Shown here piece after piece: positions 7,277 through 15,268 of a DNA stretch of 64,000 nt. The translations under genes and the position numbers were made by a program. Source of the DNA: Actinomyces marseillensis (lineage in GTDB: Bacteria > Actinomycetota > Actinomycetes > Actinomycetales > Actinomycetaceae); the NCBI RefSeq assembly GCF_900155605.1, contig NZ_LT707420.1, positions 1,296,842 to 1,360,841 on the forward strand. Reading direction: 5' to 3'. Position 1 is the stretch's first letter, and each line of letters starts with the position of its first letter. Below the pieces are notes generated by a model. It ran no database searches and had not been told where the DNA came from. It saw only the letters and a program-made list of their open reading frames with translations.

Positions 7277-8947
7277 TTAGGCAACGGGCATGTAGGACCC
7301 CAAATATCCTTGCGAGGCAAGGAAGATCAAGATACACAAGATGAGCAACAAACCGATTGAGTAGGGAGCAGCCTTCTTGAGGATCTCTGCTTCGCTTCCG
7401 GGTTCGTTGATTGCGGTCGCTGCGATGGTGAGATTTTGCGGCGACACAATCTTGCCGATACCTCCACCAATCGTGTTGCCTGCAAGCAAAGTCGATGGAT
7501 CGAGTCCCGCGATCTGTGCGGCAGTGGACTGAAGGTTGGCGAAAAGCGCACCGGCACTGGTTGCCGATCCTGCGACAGCTGTTCCCAACCAACCGAGGAT
7601 GGGGGAGAGGAAGGCGAAGAACACGCCGGTTGTTGCAAGAGCGGTACCGATCGCCCCTGTTTGTCCGGAGAGGTTCATGACGTAGGCCAAGCCCATGACC
7701 AAGCAGATCGTGAGGATAGAAATCTTCAAGGTGGAGATTGTCTTGAAGAGAGTTGCAATTCCCTTTCCGAATGTCATGGGGTAGCGACCGCCCGAACTGG
7801 TGCGACCGTAAATGAAAGCAACGATTAGGGCAGTGACGAAGATCCAGGTTCCGGGGTTAGAGAGGAACTGGAAGGTGTAGATCGTCGAAGAAACTGCCTT
7901 GCCTGCAGAATCTACCAATTCTCCGTGTAATCCAGGGACTGGGATCTTGATGTCTGTCGACTTGAAGATGGCATCAATATCGACGCCGATCTTCCACAAC
8001 TTGGTGATAGCAATGACGACAACAACCAAAACATAGGGGAGAAGTGCCAAGGTAATGCGCGAGGCATTGGGACGATCCTCTTGAGTGCTCTCAGAACGGT
8101 AGTCATCGGGCGTCTTCGGGGTCCACACCAAGAGGAAGATGTAAGAAGCGGCCAATCCCAGAAGTGAAGCAAGGACAGCGGTCAGCTCATAGGAGAACTC
8201 TGAGGTGAAGAAATGCCCGGCAGCGGTCGCAACGCCGGAAATCAGAGCGATCGGCCACAGCTGGGCAACGCCTCGGCCCCCATCAAGGATCCACAAGAGA
8301 AGGAGAGGAATGAAGCAGGCAAAAATCCAGGACAGGTGACCCATATTGGCTGCAACCACAAGGGGGTTTTGGCCGCCCAAACGGCCAGCAGTCGTTGTTG
8401 GGATTGCCATTGCGCCAAAACCAACATTGATCGCGTTGCCAACGATGGTCACAACAGCAGCCTTTACCGGGGGAAGGCCAAGTGAGACAAGCATCGCGGC
8501 AACGATTGCCACGGGCGCACCGAAACCTGCAAGGCCCTCGAGTAGACCACAGAAAGAGAAAGCAATGATCAGTGCTTGGACTCGAATGTCGCCCTTGCCG
8601 ATTGTGTTGAAGACAGCTCGCATATCCTTACTGCGGCCTGAAATCTCGGTGAGGTTATAAAGCCACACTGCAGCGATGATGATGTAGATGATGGGGATTA
8701 AGGCGAAGACAATGCCTTGGCCTGCTGCCAAAAGGCTCATGCTCAGTGGCATCTTGTAGCCGAGGACCGCGATAAGTAGTGCAGCAACCAGTGAAATCAA
8801 TGCGCACCAGTGTGTCTTGACTTTAAAAGCGCCTAGAAGGACGAAGAACAGCAGGAGCGGAAGAATTCCGGCAAGTGCCGTTAGAAAAACATTTGAGCCG
8901 ATAGCCGTCGTTGACGGCGTAAAGCTTGTGCTCACCAAAGAGAACAT
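7277..8947 (-). CDS. lldP: L-lactate permease
   Basis: A 556-aa, 12-14-helix membrane protein of the LctP family (lactate:H+ symport). Diagnostic segments are AFSFCGLLEGLAGFGAPVA (about residue 130), NAINVGFGAMAIP, the long central loop with DDYRSESTQED, and GSATSAGALFANLQSTAA near the C-terminus. The start at 8947 has an AGGAG site 7 nt upstream. Together with lutABC it forms a lactate uptake and oxidation locus, expected when lactate is available as cross-feeding substrate in a mixed community. Confidence 0.93.
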   Translation of the reverse strand: MFSLVSTSFTPSTTAIGSNVFLTALAGILPLLLFFVLLGAFKVKTHWCALISLVAALLIAVLGYKMPLSMSLLAAGQGIVFALIPIIYIIIAAVWLYNLTEISGRSKDMRAVFNTIGKGDIRVQALIIAFSFCGLLEGLAGFGAPVAIVAAMLVSLGLPPVKAAVVTIVGNAINVGFGAMAIPTTTAGRLGGQNPLVVAANMGHLSWIFACFIPLLLLWILDGGRGVAQLWPIALISGVATAAGHFFTSEFSYELTAVLASLLGLAASYIFLLVWTPKTPDDYRSESTQEDRPNASRITLALLPYVLVVVVIAITKLWKIGVDIDAIFKSTDIKIPVPGLHGELVDSAGKAVSSTIYTFQFLSNPGTWIFVTALIVAFIYGRTSSGGRYPMTFGKGIATLFKTISTLKISILTICLVMGLAYVMNLSGQTGAIGTALATTGVFFAFLSPILGWLGTAVAGSATSAGALFANLQSTAAQIAGLDPSTLLAGNTIGGGIGKIVSPQNLTIAATAINEPGSEAEILKKAAPYSIGLLLILCILIFLASQGYLGSYMPVA

Positions 8948-9336
8948 GGCTACTCCTGCGACAGTGCGAGTGGGTGGTTCTAGCCAGATTCTAGGCCTAA
9001 ATTCCTATCTCGGTGAGACTTTTTGGAAAAATTCTGGTGAAAGTACGGGATAAAGGCAAACTGTAGGCTGTTTTTCAGAAGAAAAGCATGCTAAGCGAAG
9101 CTCCGGATTCGTGCCTGGGAGACACGAGGAAGGGGGGCTGGAAACTCCGATATTGCGCGAGAAGTAGCTAATTGAAAGTTGCTCTTTGGTGAAGAAATAT
9201 CGAACAAGGTGATAAGCCTTAGTTTTGCTTCATGTTACAGCTAAGAATGTGACGGAAGAGGTAAAGAAGTGGATGGTGGAAGATTTGAGTGTCTGATTTA
9301 TAGACAGTTTGGCTAGAAGCTAGTTAAATTATTCGT
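8948..9336. other. 389-nt gap between divergent lldP and HTH gene
   Basis: No protein gene is supported. The left part must hold the lldP promoter (minus strand) and the right end holds the promoter of the HTH gene (TAGACA at 9301, TAAATT at 9325). Bases about 9098-9141 can fold into a nested stem: AGCTCC pairs with GGGGCT around an inner TTCGTG/CACGAG hairpin. It matches no RNA family I recognise. Confidence 0.35.
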
Positions 9337-9633
9337 ATGAGTACGAAACTTTCGTCCGCTGCTTTACAAGGTATGACGCTTGCCGAGGTTGTCGCAGAGA
9401 ATGTGCGCGCATACGCTGGTCGTCGCCGTCTCACGCGGTCGGAGCTCGCACGCATGATCGGAATGAATAACACAGCGGCTGGTAGCCGTTGGCGTGGTGA
9501 GATTGAGTGGCGACTGTCAGAGCTTCCCAGTGTCGCAAACGCGCTAGGGGTCTCAATTGACGATTTATTGACACCCCCGCGCGGTGTGGAAGTGTGCCCC
9601 CGACAGGACTCGAACCTGCAACCTCGGGATTAG
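9337..9633 (+). CDS. Small XRE-type HTH protein running into tRNA-Arg
   Basis: A 98-aa frame whose first about 80 residues look like a Cro/C1-type HTH: LTRSELARMIGMNNTAAG for the helix-turn-helix, then LPSVANALGVSIDDLLTP. The gene appears leaderless: -10 TAAATT ends 6 nt before the ATG, with TAGACA 18 bp upstream. The last 13 codons are antisense to the 3' part of the tRNA-Arg gene; the encoded CPRQDSNLQPRD tail is the usual artefact of translating a tRNA in reverse. So the original C-terminus was probably lost and the frame now ends inside the tRNA. It may be a remnant of an element once inserted at the tRNA 3' end. DNA targets are unknown. Confidence 0.6.
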   Translation: MSTKLSSAALQGMTLAEVVAENVRAYAGRRRLTRSELARMIGMNNTAAGSRWRGEIEWRLSELPSVANALGVSIDDLLTPPRGVEVCPRQDSNLQPRD

Positions 9634-9667
9634 AAGGCCCTTGCTCTATCCATTGAGCTACGGAGGC
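9595..9667 (-). tRNA. tRNA-Arg (anticodon TCT)
   Basis: 73-nt cloverleaf on the minus strand. The acceptor stem GCCTCCG pairs with CGGGGGC (one T-G wobble), the D stem is GCTC/GAGC, the anticodon loop is CTTCTAA, and the T arm GCAGG-TTCGAGT-CCTGT has one wobble. Discriminator base is A and CCA is not encoded. The anticodon stem is imperfect: positions 27-43 (A/G) and 31-39 (C/T) do not pair, leaving three G-C pairs. All other conserved bases are present. Confidence 0.88.
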
Positions 9668-9780
9668 GTGCTAGCCAAGCTCTGGCCAGCCCTACATAGT
9701 GTACATGGCGCGAGCCGTCACACTTTCCCAATCTCTGGGCCGGCTGTGCACATCAAAAGAAAACAACGGATAATACAGAC

Positions 9781-9846
9781 ATGCTTGAAAGAAGTTCTGG
9801 ACGTAGTGCCCTTGTGGGTTCGATCCGCGCTCGAATGTGCGCCTGA
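9781..9846 (+). CDS. Putative leaderless leader peptide upstream of metF
   Basis: A 21-codon ORF ending in SIRARMCA-stop. The -10-like GATAAT (9769-9774) ends 6 nt before its ATG, so the mRNA would start at or next to the A of the ATG, with a TGCACA -35-like box 16 bp upstream. Its stop is 51 nt before metF. Between them a GGCGC/GCGCC hairpin (9868-9880) sits 7 nt before the metF AAGGA ribosome site. The geometry (leaderless, about 21 codons, R-M-C-X-stop) matches the leader ORF at 13278-13346. A role in methionine- or cysteine-dependent attenuation of metFE is inference. Confidence 0.45.
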   Translation: MLERSSGRSALVGSIRARMCA

Positions 9847-9897
9847 GTTTTCCGCGCATCCGACCGTGGCGCTTCGCGCCGACTTCCAAGGACTTAT

Positions 9898-10848
9898 ATG
9901 ACACAGCCCTCCCAATCTTCTAGTGACCTCACGACCTTGTCCTTCGAGGTCATGCCTCCTCGTAAAGAAAACCTCATTAAACCTTTCTGGGATACCGTCC
10001 AGCGTCTTCTCTCCGTTACCCCCGATTTCCTGTCGGTGACTTACGGCGCCGCAGGACAAGACCGCCACAGTGCGCGCGATGTTGTGCGCTCTCTCGTACA
10101 GGACAGCCCCGTTCAGCCCATTGCTCACCTCACCTGCGTGGGAACAACTGCAACAGAAGTCGGGGAAGTAGTTTCGGACTACTTGGACGCCGGAGTGCGA
10201 ACCTTCCTTGCGCTTCGCGGAGATCCTCCTGTCGGCCGCCCGGATTGGCAGCCTGCGCCCGGGGGAGTGAGCTCAGCAACCGAACTTGTCACTCTGATCC
10301 GCTCCATCGAGGCCGCGCGCTGTGCGCAATACCCCGGTGCCGCCTTGCGTGCAGCATTCAAGCCTCTCACTATCGCTGTTGCCGCATTCCCTGCTGGAAA
10401 CCCCGCAGCGGGTACCTCTCCCAACCAGGAAGTTGAACGCCTGCTCGTCAAACAATCCGCGGGCGCCTCTTTCGCGATCACGCAGTTGTTCTGGGAGACA
10501 GATACCTACGTGAACTTCCTTGAGAAAGCGCGGAGCAACGGGGTAACAATCCCGATCGTTCCCGGAATTTTGCCTCCGACTGATATTAAGCGCGTCAATC
10601 GAATGACGGAGTTAACCGGGGTTGTTTTCCCCGAGTACCTGCGTCGACGCTTGGAAAGCGCTCAGTCAGTCGAAGAAATGTACTCAGTCGGTGTTTCTTT
10701 GGGAGCACGGCTGGCTCGGGATCTGCATGAAGCGGGAGCCCCGGGCATCCACATGTATACCTTTAATAAAGCGGCACCTGCTCTCGATGTGCTCGATGCC
10801 GCTGGACTTGTTTCTGCAAGCCATTTAGACCCGTCCATTTCACGATGA
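9898..10848 (+). CDS. metF: Methylenetetrahydrofolate reductase
   Basis: Reduces 5,10-methylene-THF to 5-methyl-THF, the methyl donor for MetE. The 316-aa TIM-barrel flavoprotein begins TTLSFEVMPPRKE (the conserved E-x-PP-K segment), and shows VTYGAAG, AHLTCVG, LALRGDPPVG and SAGASFAITQLFW, all typical of MetF. The ATG has an AAGGA site 5 nt upstream. The stop is followed after 14 nt by metE, so the two form an operon. A small leader ORF lies between the probable promoter and metF, hinting at attenuation. Confidence 0.93.
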   Translation: MTQPSQSSSDLTTLSFEVMPPRKENLIKPFWDTVQRLLSVTPDFLSVTYGAAGQDRHSARDVVRSLVQDSPVQPIAHLTCVGTTATEVGEVVSDYLDAGVRTFLALRGDPPVGRPDWQPAPGGVSSATELVTLIRSIEAARCAQYPGAALRAAFKPLTIAVAAFPAGNPAAGTSPNQEVERLLVKQSAGASFAITQLFWETDTYVNFLEKARSNGVTIPIVPGILPPTDIKRVNRMTELTGVVFPEYLRRRLESAQSVEEMYSVGVSLGARLARDLHEAGAPGIHMYTFNKAAPALDVLDAAGLVSASHLDPSISR

Positions 10849-10862
10849 CAAAGGATAAGTAA

Positions 10863-13172
10863 ATGACTCAATTCCCTACGGCGACCATCCTGGGTTACCC
10901 GCGCATCGGTCGTGGCCGCGAGCTGAAGAAGGCGCTCGAAGCCTACTGGGCGGGCCGTATTTCCGCCGAGGAACTTCGCGCGACGGAAGCTCTGCTGCGC
11001 AAGACCACGCATGACCGACTTGTCGAGCTCGGCCTCGGCAGGGATGACGCGTCGATCCCCGAAACCTTCGCGCTCTACGACCAGGTTCTGGACGCGATCA
11101 CCCTTCTGGGTGCAGTTCCCGAGCGCTACCGTTCTTTCGAAGGCTTGGATCTACACTTTGCCCTCGCTCGCGGCAATGCGCAGGTTGCGCCCCTGGAGAT
11201 GACTAAGTGGTTCGATACGAACTACCACCACTTGGTTCCCGAGATTGGCCCGGATACTCCGATTTCTTTCGCTGATCGTACGATCGTCGAGCGTTTCCTC
11301 GCCGCCAATGAAGAGGGCACCGTTGTCCGCCCCGTGCTGGTTGGCCCCGTGACCTTCCTCGCCGTCGCTAAGGCTGATGAAGCAACCCCCGATTACGATC
11401 CCTTCGAGCGCCTTGACGATGTTGTTGCGGCATACGCAGACGTTCTCGCAGAGCTTGCCGAGGCCGGTGCTCCCTGGGTCCAGATCGATGAGCATGCGCT
11501 TGCTTCTGATAACCTCCGCGTCGATCGCACCACCCTGATCGAATACTCGACCCGTGTCTTCCGTGCTCTGGCCGCGCTCGAGAAGCGTCCTGCGCTCTTC
11601 GCTGCCATTGGTTACGGTGATGGTTCACGCGCAGCTGTTTCTCTTGCCACCACCGGCATTGAGGCTCTGGGGCTGGACCTGTGCCGCGGTTCTCTTCCCG
11701 AGGCGACTTCCGTCGATTTGTCCAAGGTCGCCCTCGTTGCGGGTGTCGTTGATGGTCGCAACATTTGGCGCAGCGACCTCGATAGTGCAATTGCACGACT
11801 CGATGACGCGAAGGCACTTCACCCCGCATCCCTGGCCGTCGCCACTTCCACTTCGCTTCAGCACGTCCCGCACGACACTGCACTCGAAAAGTGGGATGAC
11901 CCCGTGCTTGACGCGAACCTCCACGCGTGGCTGGCCTTCGCCGACCAGAAGGTTGCCGAGGTTGTGACCCTTGCCCGCGGCGTCCGCCAAGGCTGGGATT
12001 CGATTTCCGAGGCCGTCGAGGCAACCCGCGAGGTTCTTGCGCAGCGTGCAGCTGCTCCCGGCGTTGTTCGCCCCGAACTGCGTGAGCGTGTCGCAAAGCT
12101 GACCGAAGCCGATCGCCAGCGCGAGGACTTCGCTCTTCGCGATGAACTTCAGCGCGAGCGCCTTGACTTGCCGCTGTTGCCTACCACGACGATTGGTTCC
12201 TTCCCGCAGACCACCGAGATTCGTCGCGCGCGTGCTGCATGGGCCAAGGGCGAGCTCTCTGATGCAGACTACGCCGAGCGTATGCGTGAAGAAATCGCTT
12301 CGGTGATTCGCCTTCAGGAAGATCTGGGACTGGATGTCTTGGTTCACGGCGAAGCTGAGCGCAACGACATGGTTCAGTACTTTGCTGAGCAGCTCGATGG
12401 CTTTGCAGCAACGAAGAACGGCTGGGTGCAGTCTTATGGTTCACGTTGCACCCGTCCGTCGATTCTGTGGGGTGACGTTGTCCGTCCTCACGCAATGACC
12501 GTTGAATGGGCACGCTATGCGCAGTCGCTGACTTCTCATCCCGTCAAGGGCATGCTGACCGGTCCGGTTACCATCATTGCATGGTCCTTCCCGCGTAATG
12601 ACCTGCCTTTGGCTCAGGTTGCTGACCAGATTGGTCTTGCCCTGCGTGATGAGGTTACTGACTTGCAAGAGGCCGGAATTGCGGTCGTCCAGGTCGATGA
12701 GCCCGCATTGCGCGAGCTTCTTCCTTTGGATGCTGCTCGACACAGCGAGTACCTCAAGTGGGCAGTGGATTCCTTCCGCTTGGCCACCGCTGGAATTCGT
12801 CCTGATACACAGATCCACACGCACCTGTGCTACTCGGAGTTTGGCCAGATTCTTGATGCAATCTTGGGCTTGGATGCGGACGTTACCTCGATTGAGGCCG
12901 CGCGTTCTCGCATGGAAGTGCTTCCTGAGCTTGCAGAGCAGGGATTCAACCACGGCGTTGGCCCGGGTGTGTGGGATATTCACTCGCCTCGCGTTCCTTC
13001 GGTGGAAGAACTCACCGAGCTGCTGACGCTGGCTGCCGAATCGATCGAGCTACGTAACCTGTGGTCGAACCCCGACTGTGGTTTGAAGACTCGTGGTTAT
13101 GCAGAGACTGAAGAATCCCTCAGGAACCTTGTTGAAGCAACGCGAATCGTGCGTGCCCAGCTTGAAAACTGA
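10863..13172 (+). CDS. metE: Cobalamin-independent methionine synthase
   Basis: Transfers the methyl group from 5-methyl-THF (triglutamate) to homocysteine to make methionine. The 769-aa double-barrel protein has the N-terminal FPTATILGYPRIGRGRELK motif, the linker around residue 430, and a C-terminal catalytic barrel starting LPTTTIGSFPQT. The zinc ligands His and Cys are visible in IHTHLCYSEF and the second Cys in NPDCGLKTRGY; DPA-type VQVDEPALRE binds homocysteine. It has an AAAGGATAAGTAA ribosome site and follows metF in an operon closed by a strong terminator. No cobalamin-dependent MetH is seen in this window. Confidence 0.95.
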   Translation: MTQFPTATILGYPRIGRGRELKKALEAYWAGRISAEELRATEALLRKTTHDRLVELGLGRDDASIPETFALYDQVLDAITLLGAVPERYRSFEGLDLHFALARGNAQVAPLEMTKWFDTNYHHLVPEIGPDTPISFADRTIVERFLAANEEGTVVRPVLVGPVTFLAVAKADEATPDYDPFERLDDVVAAYADVLAELAEAGAPWVQIDEHALASDNLRVDRTTLIEYSTRVFRALAALEKRPALFAAIGYGDGSRAAVSLATTGIEALGLDLCRGSLPEATSVDLSKVALVAGVVDGRNIWRSDLDSAIARLDDAKALHPASLAVATSTSLQHVPHDTALEKWDDPVLDANLHAWLAFADQKVAEVVTLARGVRQGWDSISEAVEATREVLAQRAAAPGVVRPELRERVAKLTEADRQREDFALRDELQRERLDLPLLPTTTIGSFPQTTEIRRARAAWAKGELSDADYAERMREEIASVIRLQEDLGLDVLVHGEAERNDMVQYFAEQLDGFAATKNGWVQSYGSRCTRPSILWGDVVRPHAMTVEWARYAQSLTSHPVKGMLTGPVTIIAWSFPRNDLPLAQVADQIGLALRDEVTDLQEAGIAVVQVDEPALRELLPLDAARHSEYLKWAVDSFRLATAGIRPDTQIHTHLCYSEFGQILDAILGLDADVTSIEAARSRMEVLPELAEQGFNHGVGPGVWDIHSPRVPSVEELTELLTLAAESIELRNLWSNPDCGLKTRGYAETEESLRNLVEATRIVRAQLEN

Positions 13173-13189
13173 GTAGTTATTGCTGCCTG

Positions 13190-13232
13190 AGAGGGTGGGA
13201 ACATGTGGCCTTCGGCTGTGTTCCCACCCTCT
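13190..13232 (+). terminator. metFE operon terminator
   Basis: 14-bp perfect stem (AGAGGGTGGGAACA) with an inner GCC/GGC hairpin in the loop, followed by TGTTCTTCCTTTT. It isolates metFE from the next promoter, whose -35 box begins 11 nt later. Confidence 0.85.
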
Positions 13233-13243
13233 TGTTCTTCCTT

Positions 13244-13271
13244 TTGACACAAGTTCAGCATTCGATAGAAT
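13244..13271 (+). promoter_or_regulatory. Strong promoter of the Met/Cys-rich leader ORF
   Basis: Perfect -35 TTGACA (13244-13249), 16-bp spacer, -10 TAGAAT (13266-13271). Six bases (AAAGCC) separate the -10 from the ATG at 13278, so the predicted transcription start coincides with the start codon. Confidence 0.8.
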
Positions 13272-13277
13272 AAAGCC

Positions 13278-13346
13278 ATGACTTTTAACGCGACCATGAC
13301 TTGCCGCCCTATGTGCGGCTCCATGTGCTCGCGAATGTGTATGTGA
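13278..13346 (+). CDS. Leaderless Met/Cys-rich leader peptide (22 aa)
   Basis: A 22-codon ORF with 6 Met and 4 Cys residues; residues 7-22 read MTCRPMCGSMCSRMCM. There is no room for a ribosome site: the promoter's -10 lies 6 nt before the ATG, so translation would be leaderless. The Met and Cys codons are concentrated in the last 16 codons, where slow decoding would hold a ribosome just before a set of possible hairpins. It precedes an orphan winged-helix gene and follows metE. Composition, position and promoter fit a sulfur-amino-acid attenuator; the alternative of a metal- or redox-binding micropeptide cannot be excluded. I know of no named family for it. Confidence 0.65.
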   Translation: MTFNATMTCRPMCGSMCSRMCM

Positions 13347-13422
13347 TTGACCTTCGCCCTGTCAATCGCTACCGCCTGAAATTCCACGATGAAAGTGGTG
13401 TGTGCGGTACCAAATAGTTTGG
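13345..13422 (+). promoter_or_regulatory. Possible attenuator between leader peptide and winged-helix gene
   Basis: Several competing stems are visible. GATTGAC (13345-13351, overlapping the leader stop) pairs with GTCAATC (13361-13367). TACCGC (13370-13375) pairs with GCGGTA (13404-13409) around a CCAC/GTGG hairpin. CCAAA (13410-13414) pairs with TTTGG (13418-13422), which covers the only ribosome-site-like GGA before the ATG at 13430. TGTGCGG occurs both inside the leader ORF (13312-13318) and at 13401-13407, so the CCGC segment could choose between partners. There is no T-run, so control would be at translation initiation rather than termination. Confidence 0.45.
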
Positions 13423-13429
13423 ATACATC

Positions 13430-13849
13430 ATGACCCTTGTTTACACCCCTGAAACCCGTCCGTCCGAAGTTCCCACTTCTTTCGAAGACTTCCTCGAGGT
13501 TCTTGCAGGACTCAGGCTCTCGCCAGCATCAACGCACATCGATCTGGACCGCCGTCGCCTTGAGGTATACGGATCTTCAGTGAAGCTGTCGAACAAGGAA
13601 TATGAATTGCTTGCCTACCTTGTTCAGCGCGCAGATGAAGTAGTTTCACGCGAGGAACTACTGGAATCGGTTTGGTACGGCGAAGGCCTCGAGACACAGA
13701 CGCGCACGATTGACGCTCACATCCGTCGTTTACGAGCAAAACTGCCTGAGACGGATCTTATTTCCACCCTGCGAGGCCAGGGTTACCGTTTCAATTCCAC
13801 CCCGACGGTGCGCGTAAGCTGCACGCGCGTTCACACGCTTGCTGCCTAG
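13430..13849 (+). CDS. Orphan OmpR/PhoB-type winged-helix DNA-binding protein
   Basis: A 139-aa protein with a single C-terminal-type transcriptional regulatory domain (residues about 40-125): VKLSNKEYELLAYLVQRADEVVSREELLESVWYG, then the recognition helix TIDAHIRRLRAKL and the wing LRGQGYRFN. There is no receiver domain, only a 35-residue N-terminal segment, so it is not controlled by phosphorylation of its own receiver. The ribosome site is weak and lies in a possible hairpin downstream of a Met/Cys-rich leader ORF. Position after metFE suggests, but does not prove, a role in sulfur amino acid regulation. It converges with ilvA. Confidence 0.8.
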   Translation: MTLVYTPETRPSEVPTSFEDFLEVLAGLRLSPASTHIDLDRRRLEVYGSSVKLSNKEYELLAYLVQRADEVVSREELLESVWYGEGLETQTRTIDAHIRRLRAKLPETDLISTLRGQGYRFNSTPTVRVSCTRVHTLAA

Positions 13850-13874
13850 GCGGAGTGCGTCGTCCAGAGTCCTC

Positions 13875-15161
13875 TTAAATCACCAAACGATAGATTTCGG
13901 AATCTGGGCGCAGCTCTTCAACGTGAAGGGGAGAGGCTTCCATACGCTCGCGCAATCCTGTAATGTCCTCGCGATCAGCAAGGTCGATGCCGACCAAAGC
14001 CGGCCCAGAATCACGGTTATTCTTCTTCGTGTACTCAAAGTGGACAATGTCGTCGCCGGGGCCTAGAACGTCTTCTAGGAAACTACGAAGAGCTCCGGGT
14101 TGCTGTGGGAAGGTCACCAGGAAGTAGTGACGCAAACCTTCATGACGCAATGAGCGTTCCATAATTTCCGCGTAACGAGTCATATCGTTATTTCCGCCTG
14201 AAACCACTGCAACAAGAGCGCCGCTGGCGTCGCCCAGAAGTTGAGAGCGTTGCTCAGGATCAGCAAAGTACATACGTGCTGCAGCCGAGGCCAAAGCGCC
14301 TGCAGGTTCAGCGATCACGCCGTCTGAGTGATACAAATCGAGCATTTCAGTGCAGACTGCGCCTTCAGGAACGACCAAAATATCGTCGACCAGTTCACGA
14401 ACGACAGAGTAGGGCAGGTCTCCAGCTCGGCCGACAGCAGTACCGTCAACAAAAGGATCAACTTTAGGAAGGGAAACGATCTCTCCCTCCTCAAGGGCGG
14501 CATGCATGGAGGCTGCGCCCTTGGGTTCAACGCCGTAAATCTTGACTCCGGGGAAACGGGCACGAACCCAGGTCGCAATTCCCGCAAGGAGGCCACCGCC
14601 ACCGACAGGGACCAGCACAGCCGCGGCCTCGGGAAGAATCTGTTCCTCAAGCTCGACGGCGATTGTTCCCTGGCCGGCAATGGTATAAGGATCGTCGTAG
14701 GGGTGGATGTAGGTGCGTCCGGAGTGGCGCGCGGCTTCTTGTGCTTGTGCGTTCGCGCGGTCGAAAGTCCCGTCGACGATCACCTGCTCAACCCAATCGC
14801 CACCAATCGTTTCAATACGCTGGCGCTTTTGCTTGGGAGTATTGGAGGGAAGATAGATGGTTCCGCGAACCTTCAACTGAGAACAGGCATATGCCAACCC
14901 CTGAGCGTGGTTGCCTGCGGATGCGCACACGACTCCGCGGCGGCGTTCTTCTTCGCTGAGCATACTCATGCGGAAATAAGCGCCTCGTACCTTAAAAGAA
15001 CGGCAGGTTTGCATATCTTCGCGCTTGAGATGAACGGGAACACCCACGAAATCACTCAGGCGCTGGGAGTACATGACCGGTGTCTTCTCAACGACATCGC
15101 CCAAAATTTCCGAGGCCTGGGCGACCAACTCGGCAGAAAGGGGGAACTGATCCGTTGACAT
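13875..15161 (-). CDS. ilvA: Threonine ammonia-lyase (threonine dehydratase)
   Basis: Deaminates threonine to 2-oxobutyrate, first step towards isoleucine. The 428-aa PLP enzyme has the lysine motif CRSFKVRGAYFRMS (about residue 50), ASAGNHAQGLAYAC, the glycine loop PVGGGGLLAG, and SGGNNDMTRYAEI near the end of the catalytic domain. A single C-terminal ACT-like regulatory domain (about residues 340-428, HYFLVTFPQQPGALRSFL) suggests allosteric control by isoleucine, shorter than the two-domain E. coli enzyme. ATG 15161 has an AAGGAG site; the longer frame to 15218 does not. Confidence 0.92.
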   Translation of the reverse strand: MSTDQFPLSAELVAQASEILGDVVEKTPVMYSQRLSDFVGVPVHLKREDMQTCRSFKVRGAYFRMSMLSEEERRRGVVCASAGNHAQGLAYACSQLKVRGTIYLPSNTPKQKRQRIETIGGDWVEQVIVDGTFDRANAQAQEAARHSGRTYIHPYDDPYTIAGQGTIAVELEEQILPEAAAVLVPVGGGGLLAGIATWVRARFPGVKIYGVEPKGAASMHAALEEGEIVSLPKVDPFVDGTAVGRAGDLPYSVVRELVDDILVVPEGAVCTEMLDLYHSDGVIAEPAGALASAAARMYFADPEQRSQLLGDASGALVAVVSGGNNDMTRYAEIMERSLRHEGLRHYFLVTFPQQPGALRSFLEDVLGPGDDIVHFEYTKKNNRDSGPALVGIDLADREDITGLRERMEASPLHVEELRPDSEIYRLVI

Positions 15162-15268
15162 AGGTACTCCTTGAATTGACGATCGGTCTTTATCGTAACT
15201 CACGGCTAGTGAGCGCACTTTTTCACGCCAAACAGTGAAATCTCGGTGAGAAGCCTACACTTGAGAGC

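Noticed and set aside
11368-12347. Arg-rich and other frames antisense to metE
   Set aside because: Compositional shadows of metE.
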